Assembly (NCBI GenBank): GCA_914767715.1
Contig: OU612069.1
Location: forward strand, 16,925,387-16,989,386
Direction of reading: 5' to 3'
DNA length: 64,000 nt
DNA from: Membranipora membranacea
Taxonomy: Eukaryota; Bryozoa; Gymnolaemata; Cheilostomatida; Membraniporidae
Position numbers and translations under genes: made by a program. Under the pieces are notes generated by a model. That model had not been told where the DNA came from. It made no database searches and saw nothing but the letters and a program-made list of their open reading frames with translations. Numbering within the stretch: the first letter of the stretch is position 1; the number at the start of each line of letters is the position of its first letter. This document shows positions 1 to 12,267 of the stretch, piece after piece.

Positions 1-130
1 ATGCAGACGAATGATTAAAATAGGCCAATAAAAAGAGCCTTTACAATAATGAAATACCAATCAAGTAATAGATAACATAAAGGACTTTCACTTTACAAAG
101 TGAAACTACTAAAGGATAATAACAAAACTG

Positions 131-2465
131 TAATACATAACAGCTAGGGGAGGCAGTGCCTCCCTGCCTCCCTTTGAATTACGGGCCTGTTGTTACCGAT
201 CAGTCACATGACATACTGATACCTACTGCGTTGCTTTTCTTGGCATACACTTCTTGATTGGTTGTGAACGTTCACAGATAAAAGGAAAGACCCTAGAACG
301 CCTACAACTGGCAAATTCTACCTATCTTTGGAGACACTTGATTCAATTTTTCATTTTACTTACCTTGCATTTGATGCACCCTTAGCAGGATTGTCCTCTT
401 GATACTTTGGTACATCGATTTGATTGTGTTCTATATAAGAAAGTCCATGCCAAATATGAGTCCTGCTCTGTAATCGGTCTAGCAAATGGATAGTCTTTGG
501 CTTCTAGTTGGAGTATTACCGCTAGAAGTTACTGGCATCTCTATGTATTCAGCAAAGTGACTGTAACAGGGAATTGTATGTATTGTATTTATTCCTTGAC
601 TGTCATCCCCTATCAATTTTATATCGTAGGTAGTACAATTATTAGCCGCACTCTACTGATGCAACCAGTATCAATGTGTGTTTAATGAACTGTTACAATA
701 ACACAGCGCTACAGTCATAGTGACTGGCTAGCAGTGTATACAGTAGCCATAACCATGATTAAAACCAGTCATTGCCTATCGATGGTCTCAACACCAATTA
801 TAAACATCAATCAAATTCGACAGGTTGTACCTATTTCATCAGCCGATGAAGCAAGCGGAATAGCAGGAATGTTCTTGTATATATATTTTGACTACCGCTG
901 AGAAATGTCAAGTTTTTGACATTCCATTGCAACAAGCCAGTGAGTTGGCCACCATGAACCAGATAGCAACACCAGTGTGCAATATACTTTGGCCTAAATA
1001 AATACAAGTATACCACTGAACGACATGTCAATAGTGTCAAAATACCAACAGATAGCCCAGCTTGAGTAGGGGTTGGCTCAGTTGGTAATAGCCAACTACC
1101 TTAGCGAGAATGCGTTCGTCCTTGGTACAAATATACTGCAGTACAATGACACATTAAGATTCGTCGGATATATGATCCAACCTACCTACCTACTCAGCAC
1201 CGTAGTTAAGAAAAAATTGTAGAGAATGCAAAAGTCCGAGGCGAGAACGAAACATTACCAGGAGGGGTGCTGTAAACTTCTCCCCAGAAAATCAGTAAAT
1301 CGAAATCCCAGAGGAGCCGATTCTGACATTGATTATTCAATTATAGTGGTTTTAGGCCACTGTATTTAGCTTTCTAGGGGAGGCAGTGCAGTAAACTACG
1401 GGCCTGTTGATACTGATCAGTCACTGATGCCTACAGCGTTGCTTTTCTTGGCATACACTTCTTAATTGGTTGTGAGCGTTCACAGATAAAAAGGAAAGAC
1501 CCTAGAACGCCTATAACTAGTAAATTCTACCTTTCTTTGGAGACATTTGATTCAATTTTTCATTTTACTTACTTTGCATTTGATACAACCTTGGCAGGAT
1601 TGTCCTCTTGATACTTTGGTACAGCGATTTGATTGTGTTCTATAATATAAGAAAGTACATGCCAAATATGAGTCCTGCTCTGTAATCCGCCTAGCAAATG
1701 AATAGTTTTTGGCTTCCAGTTAGACTATTGCTGTTAGAAGTTACTGACACCTCTACAGTATTCAGCAAAGTGGTTGTAACAGGGAGTTGTATTTATTCCC
1801 TATGTAAGCTTGTTATCTTCCTTGTGCATCAGCTGACCTAAATACTGCATCAAGGCTGTCTTCCCCTATCAATTTTATATCGTAGCTAGCCCAACTCTAC
1901 TGATGCAACCGGTATAGATGTGTGTTTAATGAACTGTTACAATAACACACCAATACAGTCATAGTGAGTGGCTAGCAGTATTTACTGCAGGCATGACCAT
2001 ATTATAGCCTGTCATAGCCATATCAATGGTGTAAACATCAATCACATCAATAACATTTGACAGGCTCTATACTAATCATTTCATTGGACAATCAAGCAAG
2101 CGGAATAGCAGGAATTTTCTTGTATATATATTATGACTACAGACTGAGAAAAGTCGCGGATAAATGTCAAGTTTTTGACACTCCATTGCAACAAGCCAGT
2201 GAGTTGGCCACCATGAACCAGATAGGAACACCAGTATGCAATATACTACGGCCTAAATAATTACAAGTATACCATTGTATGACATGTCAATAGTATCAAA
2301 ATACCAACAGATAGCCCAGTTTGAGTAGGGGTTGGCTCAGTTGGTAATAGCCGTAACTACCTTAGCGAGAATGCATTCTTCCTTGGTACAAATATACTGC
2401 AGTACAATGACACATGAAGCTTGGTCGGATTTATGCTCCAACCTACCCACCTACCTACCTACCTA
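131..2465. repeat. Direct tandem duplication, about 1.1 kb unit
   Basis: Bases about 145-1195 and 1375-2460 are two diverged copies in the same orientation. Shared landmarks in the same order are the 'aggggaggcagtgc' start, the 'ggaaagaccctagaacgcct' block (near 290 and 1495), the 'gacattccattgcaacaagc' block or its variant (near 920 and 2175), the 'ggggttggctcagttggtaa' block (1070 and 2330) and a closing run of 'cctac' units. The latter block resembles a tRNA A box, so the unit may contain an old tRNA-derived SINE, but the B box is poor. The short reading frames inside are not conserved between copies, so I see no gene. Confidence 0.85.
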
Positions 2466-2469
2466 CCTA

Positions 2470-3050
2470 ACCAATTATTCAATTATTAAATTTTCACATT
2501 TTCTTTTGCCCACTTAACTCGCTCTCTACCTGAAACCATGGGATTTATCATTGAGTAGTAAATAAAATGAAGAAATTCAAAAAAGAAGTCGGACACAACA
2601 AGTATAGATAGCACATTTTACAAAAACGTCTATCGGCCTACTTTGCAGTGCACGGCTCTGGCGATTGTTGCGGAGAGGGCGTGTGGAGGTGATAGGTTTG
2701 ATGATACTCTTCATAGGACATGGATACCTACCCCAACCCCTGAGGTAACTGGGCAGGCTTATAAGAAATCAAGGGAATTAACTCTTGCCATCCTGTTCCT
2801 CTGTACTAAAATTTTTAAGTGCCCAATAATTGCAAACTAAAACTTATAAACTATCACTATGGTACTTACACATAAACATTTATACATACTTGTACACATA
2901 TTTATGTTGATGTACCTACATAACCATTGCTCATGTATCAATATTTTATTATCGAGGGTTCATGGCATAACCTCACATCAAGATTTCTTGCATGGGTATA
3001 ATCATTGATATGAATTCATGAATATATATCAGTGTATTATTAACATGTTA
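2470..3050. other. Intergenic, nothing recognised
   Basis: AT-rich unique-looking sequence after the tandem duplication. A 65-codon frame at 2643-2840 has no recognisable motif or splice context and is not called. Confidence 0.5.
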
Positions 3051-3051
3051 G

Positions 3052-3945
3052 TTAGCTCAAAATATTTAACTCCATTCGCCGTGGGTGGAGCTGAGCAAAG
3101 AGATTTACAATGTGTTCAACATCTATTTCCATGCTTCGATGGATGCTCATCATGGCGAGAGCGTCTAGTCTCTCGGAGCTCTGTGCAGCACGAAGGTATG
3201 TGTTCAGCCTCCTGAGTCCACTGAACGATCGCTCACACTCACAGTTGGTCACAGGCCACGTGCAGGGGATAGATAGCATGATATAAATATTCGGATAAAT
3301 GTCAGAGTCACGTAATTTGATAGAGTTGAAGTTGAAGTAGAAGTAGAGTTGAAGGCAATTCCTCAAGTTTCCTGCACATGGCCTGCCAGCGTTTGTATTT
3401 CTGTTGAAACATCTCTGGTGACGGCATGTCATCACGATATAATTCTATAACCTCACCAAAGTCTTCCATAGCTGCAGGCTTACATACCTCAGAGGGCACC
3501 AAGTAGAGCACTTTAATGGCTGCTCCGCATAATCCTTAAGATAAATTGAGGTAGGATAAAGGTAGCGTTCTTCCTAAATGTCCCAGTTAACAAGGCCTCG
3601 TCTCATTATTATTTGCTTCTTAGTCTCATCTACCTTTGCTGATATGTCCAAAGATAAGTCTATTGGGTCGATTCTAACAAAGATGGACACAACTTTTTGT
3701 ACTCCGTTTTAAACATGGATACTACGAACAATATATAAAACTAAGGTTCAGCTCACCATCAAACATACTATCCAGTTCTGATATGATGTGGGAATAAAGC
3801 TGATGATTCTATAGTAGTCTTCTGTGCTGACAGCAGGGGCATTAGGCCTGTGCATGCTTCTGGTTACGGATCTTGGTTTTATCGACTCCACATTCACGGT
3901 TCCTGCTATATCTCTAGCCATCGTGTACCCAAAGCCCATCTTCAG
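3052..3945 (-). pseudogene. Broken hAT-superfamily transposase (ZMYM1-like), C-terminal part
   Basis: Reading the minus strand, 3052-3435 encodes the C-terminal hAT dimerisation region: a CTWPVTNCECERSFSGLRRL stretch followed by NTYLRAA, LAMMSIHR and VNLFAQLHPRR. That pattern is typical of hAT transposases and of the ZMYM1-type proteins derived from them. The preceding part (ELYRDDMPSPEMFQQKYKRW) lies in another frame at 3308-3511, so there is a frameshift near 3335-3345 in a degenerate 'gaagta' tract. Further upstream fragments (FKRIDPIDLSLDI-like near 3660, VTRSMHRPNAPAVS at about 3850) sit in yet other frames with stops. The N-terminal zinc finger and catalytic core are not seen. A dead remnant; no terminal repeats were found. 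Confidence 0.8.
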
Positions 3946-4089
3946 TTTCTCTCATATTGCTGTAAAACTCTTTTTCCTTTGTCACCTGTTACAACGCTCA
4001 CATTATTAACAAAGAAATGTTATACAGGGTCATATGATGAGTGGAACAATTATAATGATCACACCGTTTTATTTGTTAAATGGTAAATG

Positions 4090-5140
4090 AGATTTTAAAA
4101 ACACTCTCTACACATTGTACATAATAAGGGGTGAAAGATCAAAACCTAAATCAAGTAATAAGGTATGCAAATCAGGTTATATGTAAGTTTTAACCGAAGA
4201 ATGGGAGACTAGACACTTACTAGAGCATAGGCGTTACAAATGTCATTGCAACGTCCCTGGAGTTTTGCATCTACAACACACTACACTAGAGCTTGTAATA
4301 TTTCATTGTGTTATATCTGGATATTGACATTTTGATTAAGGTTTCATTACCAGAGAAATGTCCGGACCCTCATGATTGATTTATAAGTAGATTGTGTTAA
4401 TTAAAAATAATGAGCAATCAATTTCCCTGGTATGTTAATAATGTTTCCTCTTAATGCTGTGCATCACTAATTAGTATCATATATAATGTAATGTTCCCCT
4501 AACTATCGTCAGTTGTGATATTGGGATCGAGAAAAAAAGTAGCAATTCTATCAGCTCACTCTTTCCTTATTAACATCTCACACTATCCAACTCATAAGAA
4601 TTCTCCCAATATAACTCACCATCAAGACACAACACTAAATCATTACACACAGCATAAATACAGGACATTATCAGACACAAAGATGTAACTATACCATCAA
4701 CCAAATGACATCTTTTCAGTTACATCAATTGTAGCAGCAACGGGAAGAGGAAACTGGCCATGGATGGGATTGCCAACACCAACTCAATCAATTCATGAGA
4801 CCCAAATATAACATAACCCAGTCTACTACTTCCACCAGCTCTTTATGTCTTAGGCCTTCATCTGATGGGCCATCTTGGAACTCACTCTAGTCTAGTAATC
4901 TCTGCAGACCAAAGTAAATAATTTTGGAACCACAACCAATAGTTAGTAGTAAGGGAAATCTTCAATTCAATTTAAATTGAACTGAGAAGAATGATTAGCT
5001 AGCAGCTAGGCTTCTTCTTCCTTTGCAATGCATATTGCAAATCCACAAAAGATTCTCCCCTACCTGAATAGTGTTGAAAAGATGACATGTCTCTCTCTCT
5101 CTCTCCCTCTCTCTATATTTTCCATGTTTTTTCCTTCTGT
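4090..5140. other. Intergenic with a 16-bp palindrome and a TC-rich tract
   Basis: No coding signal. A perfect 16-base palindrome lies at 4966-4981 (ttcaatttaaattgaa), and a TC-rich microsatellite at 5091-5114 borders the foldback element that starts at 5145. Confidence 0.5.
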
Positions 5141-5384
5141 TTAAAGGGATAATACACTTCTGATCTCTGTTTGGCAGCCAATGGAGCACAGAAAAATGTA
5201 TGTACATACATAAACTCCTTATTTGTAATTCAAAACCCCTTGTTCTCCTCAAATGTGCATTCTAAATTGTAGTTGTGCATCTCCAACAAGAAATAAGACA
5301 ACTAACAGAATTGCTTGTGAACTGAAAAAAGCTGATTTTGTGAGCAGTTGTGTGCTCCTACCTCTTTTTTTTCTATGCACTAGG

Positions 5385-5692
5385 TCTTATTTGACCGCCC
5401 TATTTAACGGGCCCCCTTAAGCTCGGGTGGCTTGTGTGGGGTAGTGCCCTATACCCTTGCCCGCCGTTGCCGGCTACTCTTTTTTCGAAGAGGCAGAGGT
5501 GGATCTTTATACTGCATGCAAGCACACAGTAGACCTCCTGTATTTATGGTCCTGATCCGAACAGACCTGGCTAGGATGAATGGCTTGCCAGTACCAAATC
5601 AGAAATGACAGCCGGCGCCGGGAATCGAACCTGGATCATAAGATCACAAGTCCATACCCTTAGCCGTCAGACCACTCCTGACTCCTTATTTT
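5385..5692 (-). mobile_element. tRNA-derived SINE-like element nested in the foldback transposon
   Basis: On the minus strand the head (about 5690 to 5612) resembles a tRNA: an A-box-like GTGGTCTGACGGCTAAGG and a good B box, GGTTCGATTCCC, in a GC-rich arm. The body runs to about 5390. The same head and body recur, diverged, at 38000-38265 in an intron of the SNF2 gene. It is followed on the plus strand by a short 'gactcct' tandem tract (5672-5720). I call it a SINE, not a tRNA gene, because the acceptor stem does not pair well and a body is attached. Confidence 0.65.
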
Positions 5693-5720
5693 GTTTCTTG
5701 ACTCCTGACTCCTGACTCCT

Positions 5721-5810
5721 TGTTTTTTTCTAACAGCCCAGCTTTACACTTTTATTACCATATCCGGTTATGGTAATAAAAGTGTAAAGCTGGGCTGTTA
5801 GAAAATAACA
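5721..5810. repeat. Long hairpin, about 42-bp arms
   Basis: Arms 5721-5762 and 5769-5810 are inverted copies with a single mismatch in the T/A-rich base of the stem and a loop of about six bases around CCGG. It sits at the centre of the TTAA-flanked element and may be a separate small MITE. Confidence 0.85.
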
Positions 5811-6107
5811 AGCTAAAGTCCAAAGGTCATCATTATTGCACATGCGTACTCATGAGTATATGTATAATTGAGACACTAACCAAGAGGTAGGAGCACACAA
5901 CTGCTCACAAAATCAGCTTTTTTCAGTTCACAAGCAATTCTGTTAGTTGTCTTATTTCTTGTTGGAGATGCACAACTACAATTAAGAATGCACATTTGAG
6001 CAGAACAAGGGGTTTTGAATTACAAGTAAGGAGTTTATGTATGTACTTGCATTTTTCTGTGCTTCATTGGCTGCCAAACAGAGATCAGAAGTGTATTATC
6101 CCTTTAA

Positions 6108-7029
6108 GTTCATGCAATGGAGCCTAGTCTGCATTTATTTATTAAACATTGACCGACTATGTTTTAAATTTACCTGCAATTTTTTGTTTTTTAACTATAA
6201 GGTGACATCATTGAACATTGATGTCAAAAGTCATGAATAAATAGACAATGATGGCATTTGTTGCTTTGCTGTTGTGCTATAGTCCTGCAACACGTAAATT
6301 GCAGGTGGTATGTGAACATCTGTTATAATATCAATCATAGCATTCTGCGCATGCTCAGCTCTGGGCATGAGCTGATCTCTGCAAAATTGAGTCTCAGAAT
6401 TCCGAAGCCATCTGATTGGCTACCTGCTCTGGTGGCACACTCCCAAATGCATGCGGAATTGTTAGAAAGAGTTATCTACTACTGTCACTATTAGCTAAAT
6501 TTGATTAGTAGTTTATGCAGGGGACATACCATTTCCCCAGACCAAAATTGCAATCAGAACCCAAACTAAACTCATTGTTCTTGCACATGCGCAAATTAAA
6601 GTCACGCATGATGCATACTTAGCCTTACGACAACATCTTTGTGGTAATGATAGCCTAGTTTATCAGTGATCTACATGCCCAGTCAGATCACGAGAGTCAG
6701 TATGCAATCATAGTGCATGTCAATACATAGTTTTGTACCAAAACACAGAGAGGTTGAAAATATGGGAAGAACTTGTTAGCCACATAGCAGGGTAGAAGGG
6801 ACGTGGCTTGTTTGATTATGAGAGTAAAGACAACTCCCTATTTTCTATTTATATTTATTGACACAAATTAATTTAATGTAATTTCAGATGTTTTGATGTT
6901 CTTTCATCACAGATTTGATGGTTTCAATGTTAAGCTCAAGCTTAGAATAACTGACAATACCTCTTAATGACCTAAATCAATGCGCAGTCGGTGTTTGCTA
7001 AAGTCACAAGGATCTAAGAAATATACATC
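6108..7029. other. Intergenic, nothing recognised
   Basis: No supported exon or element. Short open frames at 6037-6240 and 6258-6494 have no motif or splice context. Confidence 0.45.
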
Positions 7030-7086
7030 AGTTTGTTCCCTCTGTGGTGGAGGGATATCCCTCTGCGACCACAGAGGGAACAAACT
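7030..7086. repeat. Perfect hairpin, 19-bp arms
   Basis: Arms 7030-7048 and 7068-7086 (AGTTTGTTCCCTCTGTGGT and its complement) are identical. The 19-base loop is itself partly self-complementary (GAGGGATATCCCTC). Resembles the tip of a small MITE. Confidence 0.85.
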
Positions 7087-8030
7087 TGTTCTACAATACT
7101 TATATACAAATATGGTAAATGCGAACTCTTAGTTGAATATATCTGCAGCTATTTGTTCCGATCATTCAACAGCAGTGGTATCTCATTGATAACTCAATAT
7201 TTGTGACAGCACCATCGAACGTTGTAATATATTATTAAATGCAAGTAAGGTAGCACTTGCCGCAAGTTGAATAAAAACATATCGAGGCTGCAAAATGCAA
7301 AGAATAATCAGCATCCTCTGAGACCATGTTTGTGCAGTTTTTAAAGAGGCTACTAGGATGATTAATAAGGTACTAACCAAAATTCAGCTCACTAAGTGAT
7401 GTTTTCATTTGCTTCGTCGAGTTGTTATTTGTGATATAAAGTCTAACACTAGCTTGAATGTTGGAATGAGTAAATGTTTAAGTGAAGTTTGAAGTTTTTT
7501 TATTGCCTTATTTTTAACATCCATCCTGTAATTGGTTGATAGCATCGAAAGTACAGCACATAAGTGAAACAAAATAAAAGGAGTCTGAGCTGCATTAGTT
7601 GAAAAATCAGAATAGCATTCAAAAAGGTGTTTTCTCTCTTGGTGGTTCTACATTGGATGGCTGGTATTTATCTATCTTTGCTCTTCAAGCATATATTCTG
7701 TTTGTATTTTATTTTAATGCGGGAGTTCAGGGGGTGTGGTGATCTTAGCTGGCTATTTTAGTGAAGTGTCAGAGGCATACATCATATAGCATATAGAGAG
7801 TATTTGTAGTATTAGTAAGGCACTACATCTATAAAATACATCTATATATAACCATGTGCTTTCACAATGTCTGTATACAAATAAGTAAACCAATGAAACA
7901 AGAGTATCAGGCCATGCCCCTTCTACCCTGCTATGTGGCTAACAAGTTCTTCCAAAAATATGAAGAAAAAAAATTTTGTGACTGGACTAGAAGGGTGTTC
8001 GTTCGAACCCTTCGAATCCCCCCAGCTACG
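7087..8030. other. Intergenic, nothing recognised
   Basis: AT-rich, no coding support. The small hairpin near 7990-8020 (agggtgttcgttcgaaccct) precedes the repeat that starts at about 8035. Confidence 0.45.
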
Positions 8031-8034
8031 CCCA

Positions 8035-8500
8035 TGCTCGCAAGCACAATCACACAATCATCTTGGTTACTTAGCTGATTGCATTGTTTTTCTTGTTGTT
8101 TTCTTGTTGTTTTGTTGTTGTTTTTCTTGTTGTTTTTCTGTACTATCTAATACTGAATATGTGGCTAGATATCTGTGTGCTGCTGCCACATATTTCAGCT
8201 CCAAGTAATGTTTTTGATGTGCTCAGTTCTCTTGGTGGATCAAGAGTCCCCGAGCTAAGCTCTTTACTTGCTATTAATACCTCACTCACTCTCCCTAATC
8301 ATCCATGTTTCCCATGTATGAACTACGGCTTCTCATTCATACTGTTTAACATATTTGTGATACTTTGTAGTTGTCTTCTCTTGTACACGAGAAGGCAACT
8401 AGCAAATGTAATACATAAAATTCCTCATACTCACAATCTCTACTAGGATTCACATTACACGTAACCACATTCATCTAAACTCGTTCACAACACAATGAAA
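8035..8500 (+). repeat. Interspersed repeat, copy 1 (inverted partner at 11196-12005)
   Basis: From the CACAATCACACAATCATCT segment to the ACGTAACCACATTCATCTAA segment this block matches, in inverted orientation, 11196-12005. The partner carries an extra insert of about 350 bp that is absent here, which shows the insert is younger than the repeat. A 120-codon frame (8084-8446) with a Cys/Phe/Leu-rich start comes from a TTGTTGTTTT tract and is not open in the partner, so I do not call it a gene. Confidence 0.75.
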
Positions 8501-9237
8501 CTTGGCCCCAATTAGTAAAACATGGCCCCAAATATATGACTTGGCCATATGTACTGAAACTTGCCTCTACACACTAAAAGATATGAAGTCCACCCAACTT
8601 TTCATATATAATGTAAGGTGAAATGATATGTAACATTACAATCAAAATGTGCTATCCTATGAATAACCAAACTTTGAGCTGCAAATTACTTTCATCTTTC
8701 CTTAGGTTGTTCACAAATCACCATGATCATTTATTTTAGGACACATGAAATTTACAATTCACCATTGACCATAGAAGTCTTAGTTAGAACATATTTAGCT
8801 TTAATTCAGTAAGCATGGTGGTGGTGGAGCGAATGATGACATAAGAAGCCAGGAGCTGCCACCATGCGTGTGATGAGGATGTAAAATACAGACTCTGCAT
8901 ACCAAGACCGGACTGGACTGGACACAAGGCTAATCAGATGGGGATCTTTGGGAGAACAAACCATGAAAACAAGCCAGGAGCGTGACACCCTGTAAGGGCA
9001 ATGTGTATGGAAGCCTACTGCACATCTGGCCAGTCACTGCATCAGCTGAGGATCTGCACTCGTCTTAGTCTCACCTTACCAGTGCAGAATTTCCTAAGCC
9101 TGTGGAGAGGGCTGCTCTGACAACCTATAAAACTCAGAGTAAGCCTTACAAATCCTTTGCAAGCTATATTCCGATTCGGATCATGAAGTCTCACAAGAAA
9201 AAATACGTACTGGCAGGACGTCACCAAGGGTAAAAAG
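8501..9237 (+). other. 5' flank of the non-LTR retroelement
   Basis: Probably untranslated leader of the non-LTR element whose endonuclease begins near 9238; from about 8980 the bases are less AT-rich than the flank. No ORF1 or terminal duplication is visible, so the 5' boundary is not fixed. Confidence 0.4.
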
Positions 9238-10020
9238 GTGCAAACAACTTATGATCTGAATTTTGCTTCGTGGAACATTAGAACAATGCTTTATCGTGAT
9301 AGAGCAGATAGACCAGAAAGCCGGAGTGGCATCATTGTACAAGAACTAAAGAAAGTTGGAATTGATGTTGGAGCACTAGCTGAGGCTTGTTTAGGTGATA
9401 CTGGTAGCATTAGGGAAGAAGCAGGCTACTCAATCTACTGAAGAGGTAAGATCACAGGAATAAAGAGTGAATCAAGAGTAGCCTTGGTTGTGAGCAATGC
9501 TGTCATCGCCAATATGACTGAAGACCCCCGAGCTTGTAAATGATAGAATTATCAAACTTAGACTCCCTCACTACAAGAACAGATATTGTACTATCATTGC
9601 AGTGTATGCACCCACAATGTCAAATAACCCAGATAACATCGCACAGTTTTATCAGCAGCTGGATTCCACCTTGAGGACAGTACCTAAAGAAGCTAAAATC
9701 ATGCTCCTAGGTGAGTTTAATGCTAGAGTTGGCCAAGATAATGAGATCTGGAATAATTTGTTTGGGAAATTTGGAACTGGACGATTTAATTCCAATGGTG
9801 AGCTTTTACTCAATTCTATCTGTACTGAACATCAGCTGGTGATAACAAATACAAGCTTAAAGCACAAAGCTAGCAATAAAAACTCATAGATGCACCCGAG
9901 GTCTTAACACTGGCACCTGATTGACTTCATTATCAACCGCCAATGTGATTTGTGTGACATCAGTGATGCTAGTGCTAGTTACAACTGCAGCACTGATCAC
10001 ATCATGATCAGGTCTTACAC
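9238..10020 (+). pseudogene. Non-LTR retrotransposon endonuclease (APE-like) domain, decayed
   Basis: Fragments in order match the endonuclease/exonuclease/phosphatase fold common in 'craniofacial development protein 2-like' retroelement ORFs: FASWNIRTMLYRD at the start (9250), VGALAEA(C) where the catalytic Glu of the SETR-type motif would be (9370), VYAPTMSNNP (9602 on), IMLLGEFNARVG, the GDFNA-type motif (9700), and after a stop at 9888 the WHLIDFII ... STDHIMI block (9910-10010). Stops at 9439 and 9888 and a shift near 9530 break the frame. Cannot be translated as one protein. Confidence 0.85.
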
Positions 10021-10159
10021 CAGGCTCAGAGTGCGGAAGCTCATGTGTAAATCTAGTCAGCATCCTAGAAAGCTCAATGTTAACAATAAATGTGGTCAGA
10101 TACCATCAGGAGTGAATTAAAGACTAATATGAATGAAAAGCTTCCTGCTCTGGCAGACT

Positions 10160-11190
10160 CAGTGCATGGAAGAGAATAATGGTCCGCATTCAAGTCGACG
10201 GTGTATGAGGTGTACAAAGAGACCTTGGAATATGTGGAGAGAAATCATGCATACTGGTTTGAGGAGAGCAATAAAGAACTGTGTGAACTGAAAGCTGCTT
10301 GTAACCATACCCTGAATGAAATGTTGAATCGTAATACCAGATCCATCAAAAACAGGTTTAGACACTACTCATGTCCTCTGCAAAAGAAATGTCGTGAATT
10401 GAAAAATAAATGGTGGTAGAGTAAAGCTGCTGAACTTCAGGAGCTGGCAGACATGAATGACAATAGAGGTTTCCATCAAGGACTTTGGGCAGTAGGGGGT
10501 TCGAGGGTTGATCAATCTGATCAGCTACTTTCCTCTGACAATCAGACCTTACTATCTGAGAAAAAAGACCTTCTCCCTCGTTGTACAGAACATTTCAACA
10601 CTCTTCTCAATGAAAGCAATGAGGTCGACCACAGAGCAACCAACAACCTACTGCAACACCCAATACAAACCTGGATGGATGATGCTCCTGATATGGACGA
10701 AGTGAACAATGCTATGTATTTGCTCAGCAATGGAAAGTCACCCGGTGCAGATAGAATACACCCTGAAATTATCAAGTTCAGAGTGGCTCTACTAGTGCAG
10801 CACCTGCAACACCACAAGATTGGAAGGATGCTCAGCATTTAACTCTGTTTAAGAAAGCTGATCGACATCTCTGTGGGAAATATCGAGGCATCTCACTTCT
10901 ATCAATACCTGGTAAAGTATTGGCCCGTGTGTTACTCAACAGATTGAGCTCTTATGCAGAGGACCTGCTCCCAGAGGCACAATGTGGATTTTTTGCAGGC
11001 CAAGATACTGTAGATAATTATGATATTCTCCCTGAAGCAAATTCAAGAGGATTGTTTTGAGCCGAGGATGCCATTGTTTATGGTGTTTCGACTTTCGACA
11101 CTGTGAAAAGGGATGCCTTGTGGGATATTCTTAAGAAACTTGGCGATTTCACCAATCTTGTTTCGGCCCTACACCAAGGAATACATTAGT
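10160..11190 (+). pseudogene. Non-LTR retrotransposon, linker and N-terminal reverse transcriptase
   Basis: 10453-10842 contains the entry to the RT domain: EVNNAMYLLSNGKSPGADRI, then HPEIIKF. After a frameshift near 10800 the next blocks are KYRGISLLSIPGKVLARVLL and EAQCGF (10875-10995), then a degraded FDTVKRD-type motif A near 11095-11110. RT homology stops at about 11180 (SALHQGIH) where an unrelated inserted block begins; the rest of the RT resumes at about 12835. Confidence 0.85.
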
Positions 11191-11195
11191 CAGCA

Positions 11196-12005
11196 GGTTG
11201 TTGTGAACAAGTTTAGATGAATGTGGTTACTCGTAATGTGAATGCTAGTAGAGATTGTGAGTATGAGGAATTTAGGTATTACTTTTGCTAGTCGTCTTCT
11301 CATGAACATGATGAGAAGACAACTACAATGTATTACAAATATGTTAACAGTATTAATGAGGACCCCTAATTCACACATGAATGAACATGGATGATTAGGG
11401 AGTGTGAATGAAGTATTAATAGAAGTGAAGAGCTTAGCTCGGGGACTCTTGACCCACCAAGAGAACTGAGCACATCAGACATCAATTGGTGCTGAAATAT
11501 GTGGCAACAACGCACAGATACCTAGCCACATATTCAGTATTAGATAGTATTATAATAACAAGAAAAACCTACAGAAAAACCTTCAGAAAAACAACAAGAA
11601 AAACAAAATATGAATATGCAATCAGCTAAAGGTCTTGCTACATGAGCCTACAAAATGCGTGGAATTGTCGTCCCACGCGTGGTAGGCGTGGCTTCATAGG
11701 CTAAACACACCCACCTTGTGACAACATTGCTTAGTGAGTGGCCAATGAGCCTTGACCAATGAGTAAGAGTAATGGCCAATTAAATACGCTCTATTGTAGC
11801 AACTGGCCAATGACAGAAGCGTAGGTTCACAGCGTGGTTAACAACACGAACATGCTGATCTTTGAAAAGATGCATCGTTAGCATGGCCAACAGCGTGGTT
11901 TGGCATCAACAACGCGTGGAATTGCCTCCCCACGCGATTTCGTGGGCCTGTCTAGCTACACCTTTAGTAAACCTAACCGAGATGATTGTGTGATTGTGGT
12001 TGCGA
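11196..12005 (-). repeat. Interspersed repeat, copy 2, inserted in the reverse transcriptase
   Basis: Inverted copy of 8035-8500. It begins at the point where the RT homology stops. Between about 11627 and 11975 it carries a nested insert with TAAAGGT ... ACCTTTA ends. No terminal duplication could be fixed. Confidence 0.7.
11622..11978. mobile_element. Nested MITE-like insert with short inverted ends
   Basis: Left end TAAAGGTCTTGCTACATGAG, right end complement TAAAGGTGTAGCTAGACAGG: an imperfect inverted pair. The insert is missing from the copy at 8035-8500. Related ends ('aaaggtctagctacac') occur at 23643, and a similar 'acctagctacac' at 41934. It contains the repeated phrase 'gcgtggaattg' twice (near 11660 and 11914). 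Confidence 0.6.
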
Positions 12006-12267
12006 GTTTATATCTTGTTCTGTTTATAATGCATGTTTTTCTATCATGACGATGTCTCTCACCCGTGTTTTTGTCTATCTCTAGGTTCGATATCACCGTA
12101 ACAGGACAGGTCGATCAGGATTATTTAACTTTGATGGTTGTCGGTTCAGAAGTAGAATAGTATAATTCGGTGAGTTGTATATTTATAAGAATTGGGCATT
12201 TGCCATTAACTAGTTGTTGGTGTACACCACAAAGTGCACCATTTAGAGTATATCAAGGTGTAAGGCG

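Larger units (their letters stand above)
5145..6103. mobile_element. Non-autonomous foldback DNA transposon with about 220-bp TIRs, flanked by TTAA
   Basis: Bases 5145-5366 and 5884-6103 are long near-perfect inverted repeats. The outer ends read AGGGATAATAC and GTATTATCCCT, and each end is bordered by TTAA (5141-5144 and 6104-6107), the target duplication used by piggyBac-type transposases. There is no transposase frame; the interior holds a SINE-like repeat (5390-5690), a 'gactcct' microsatellite and a 42-bp-arm hairpin (5721-5810). Assignment to piggyBac rests only on the TTAA sites, since the terminal bases are not the classical ones. Confidence 0.8.

Noticed and set aside
2330-2420. Possible tRNA in the tandem duplication
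   Set aside because: Only the A-box-like GGTTGGCTCAGTTGG is convincing; no B box or cloverleaf.
8084-8446. 120-codon frame rich in Phe/Cys/Leu
   Set aside because: Begins in a TTGTTGTTTT microsatellite and is not kept open in the inverted partner copy at 11196-12005.
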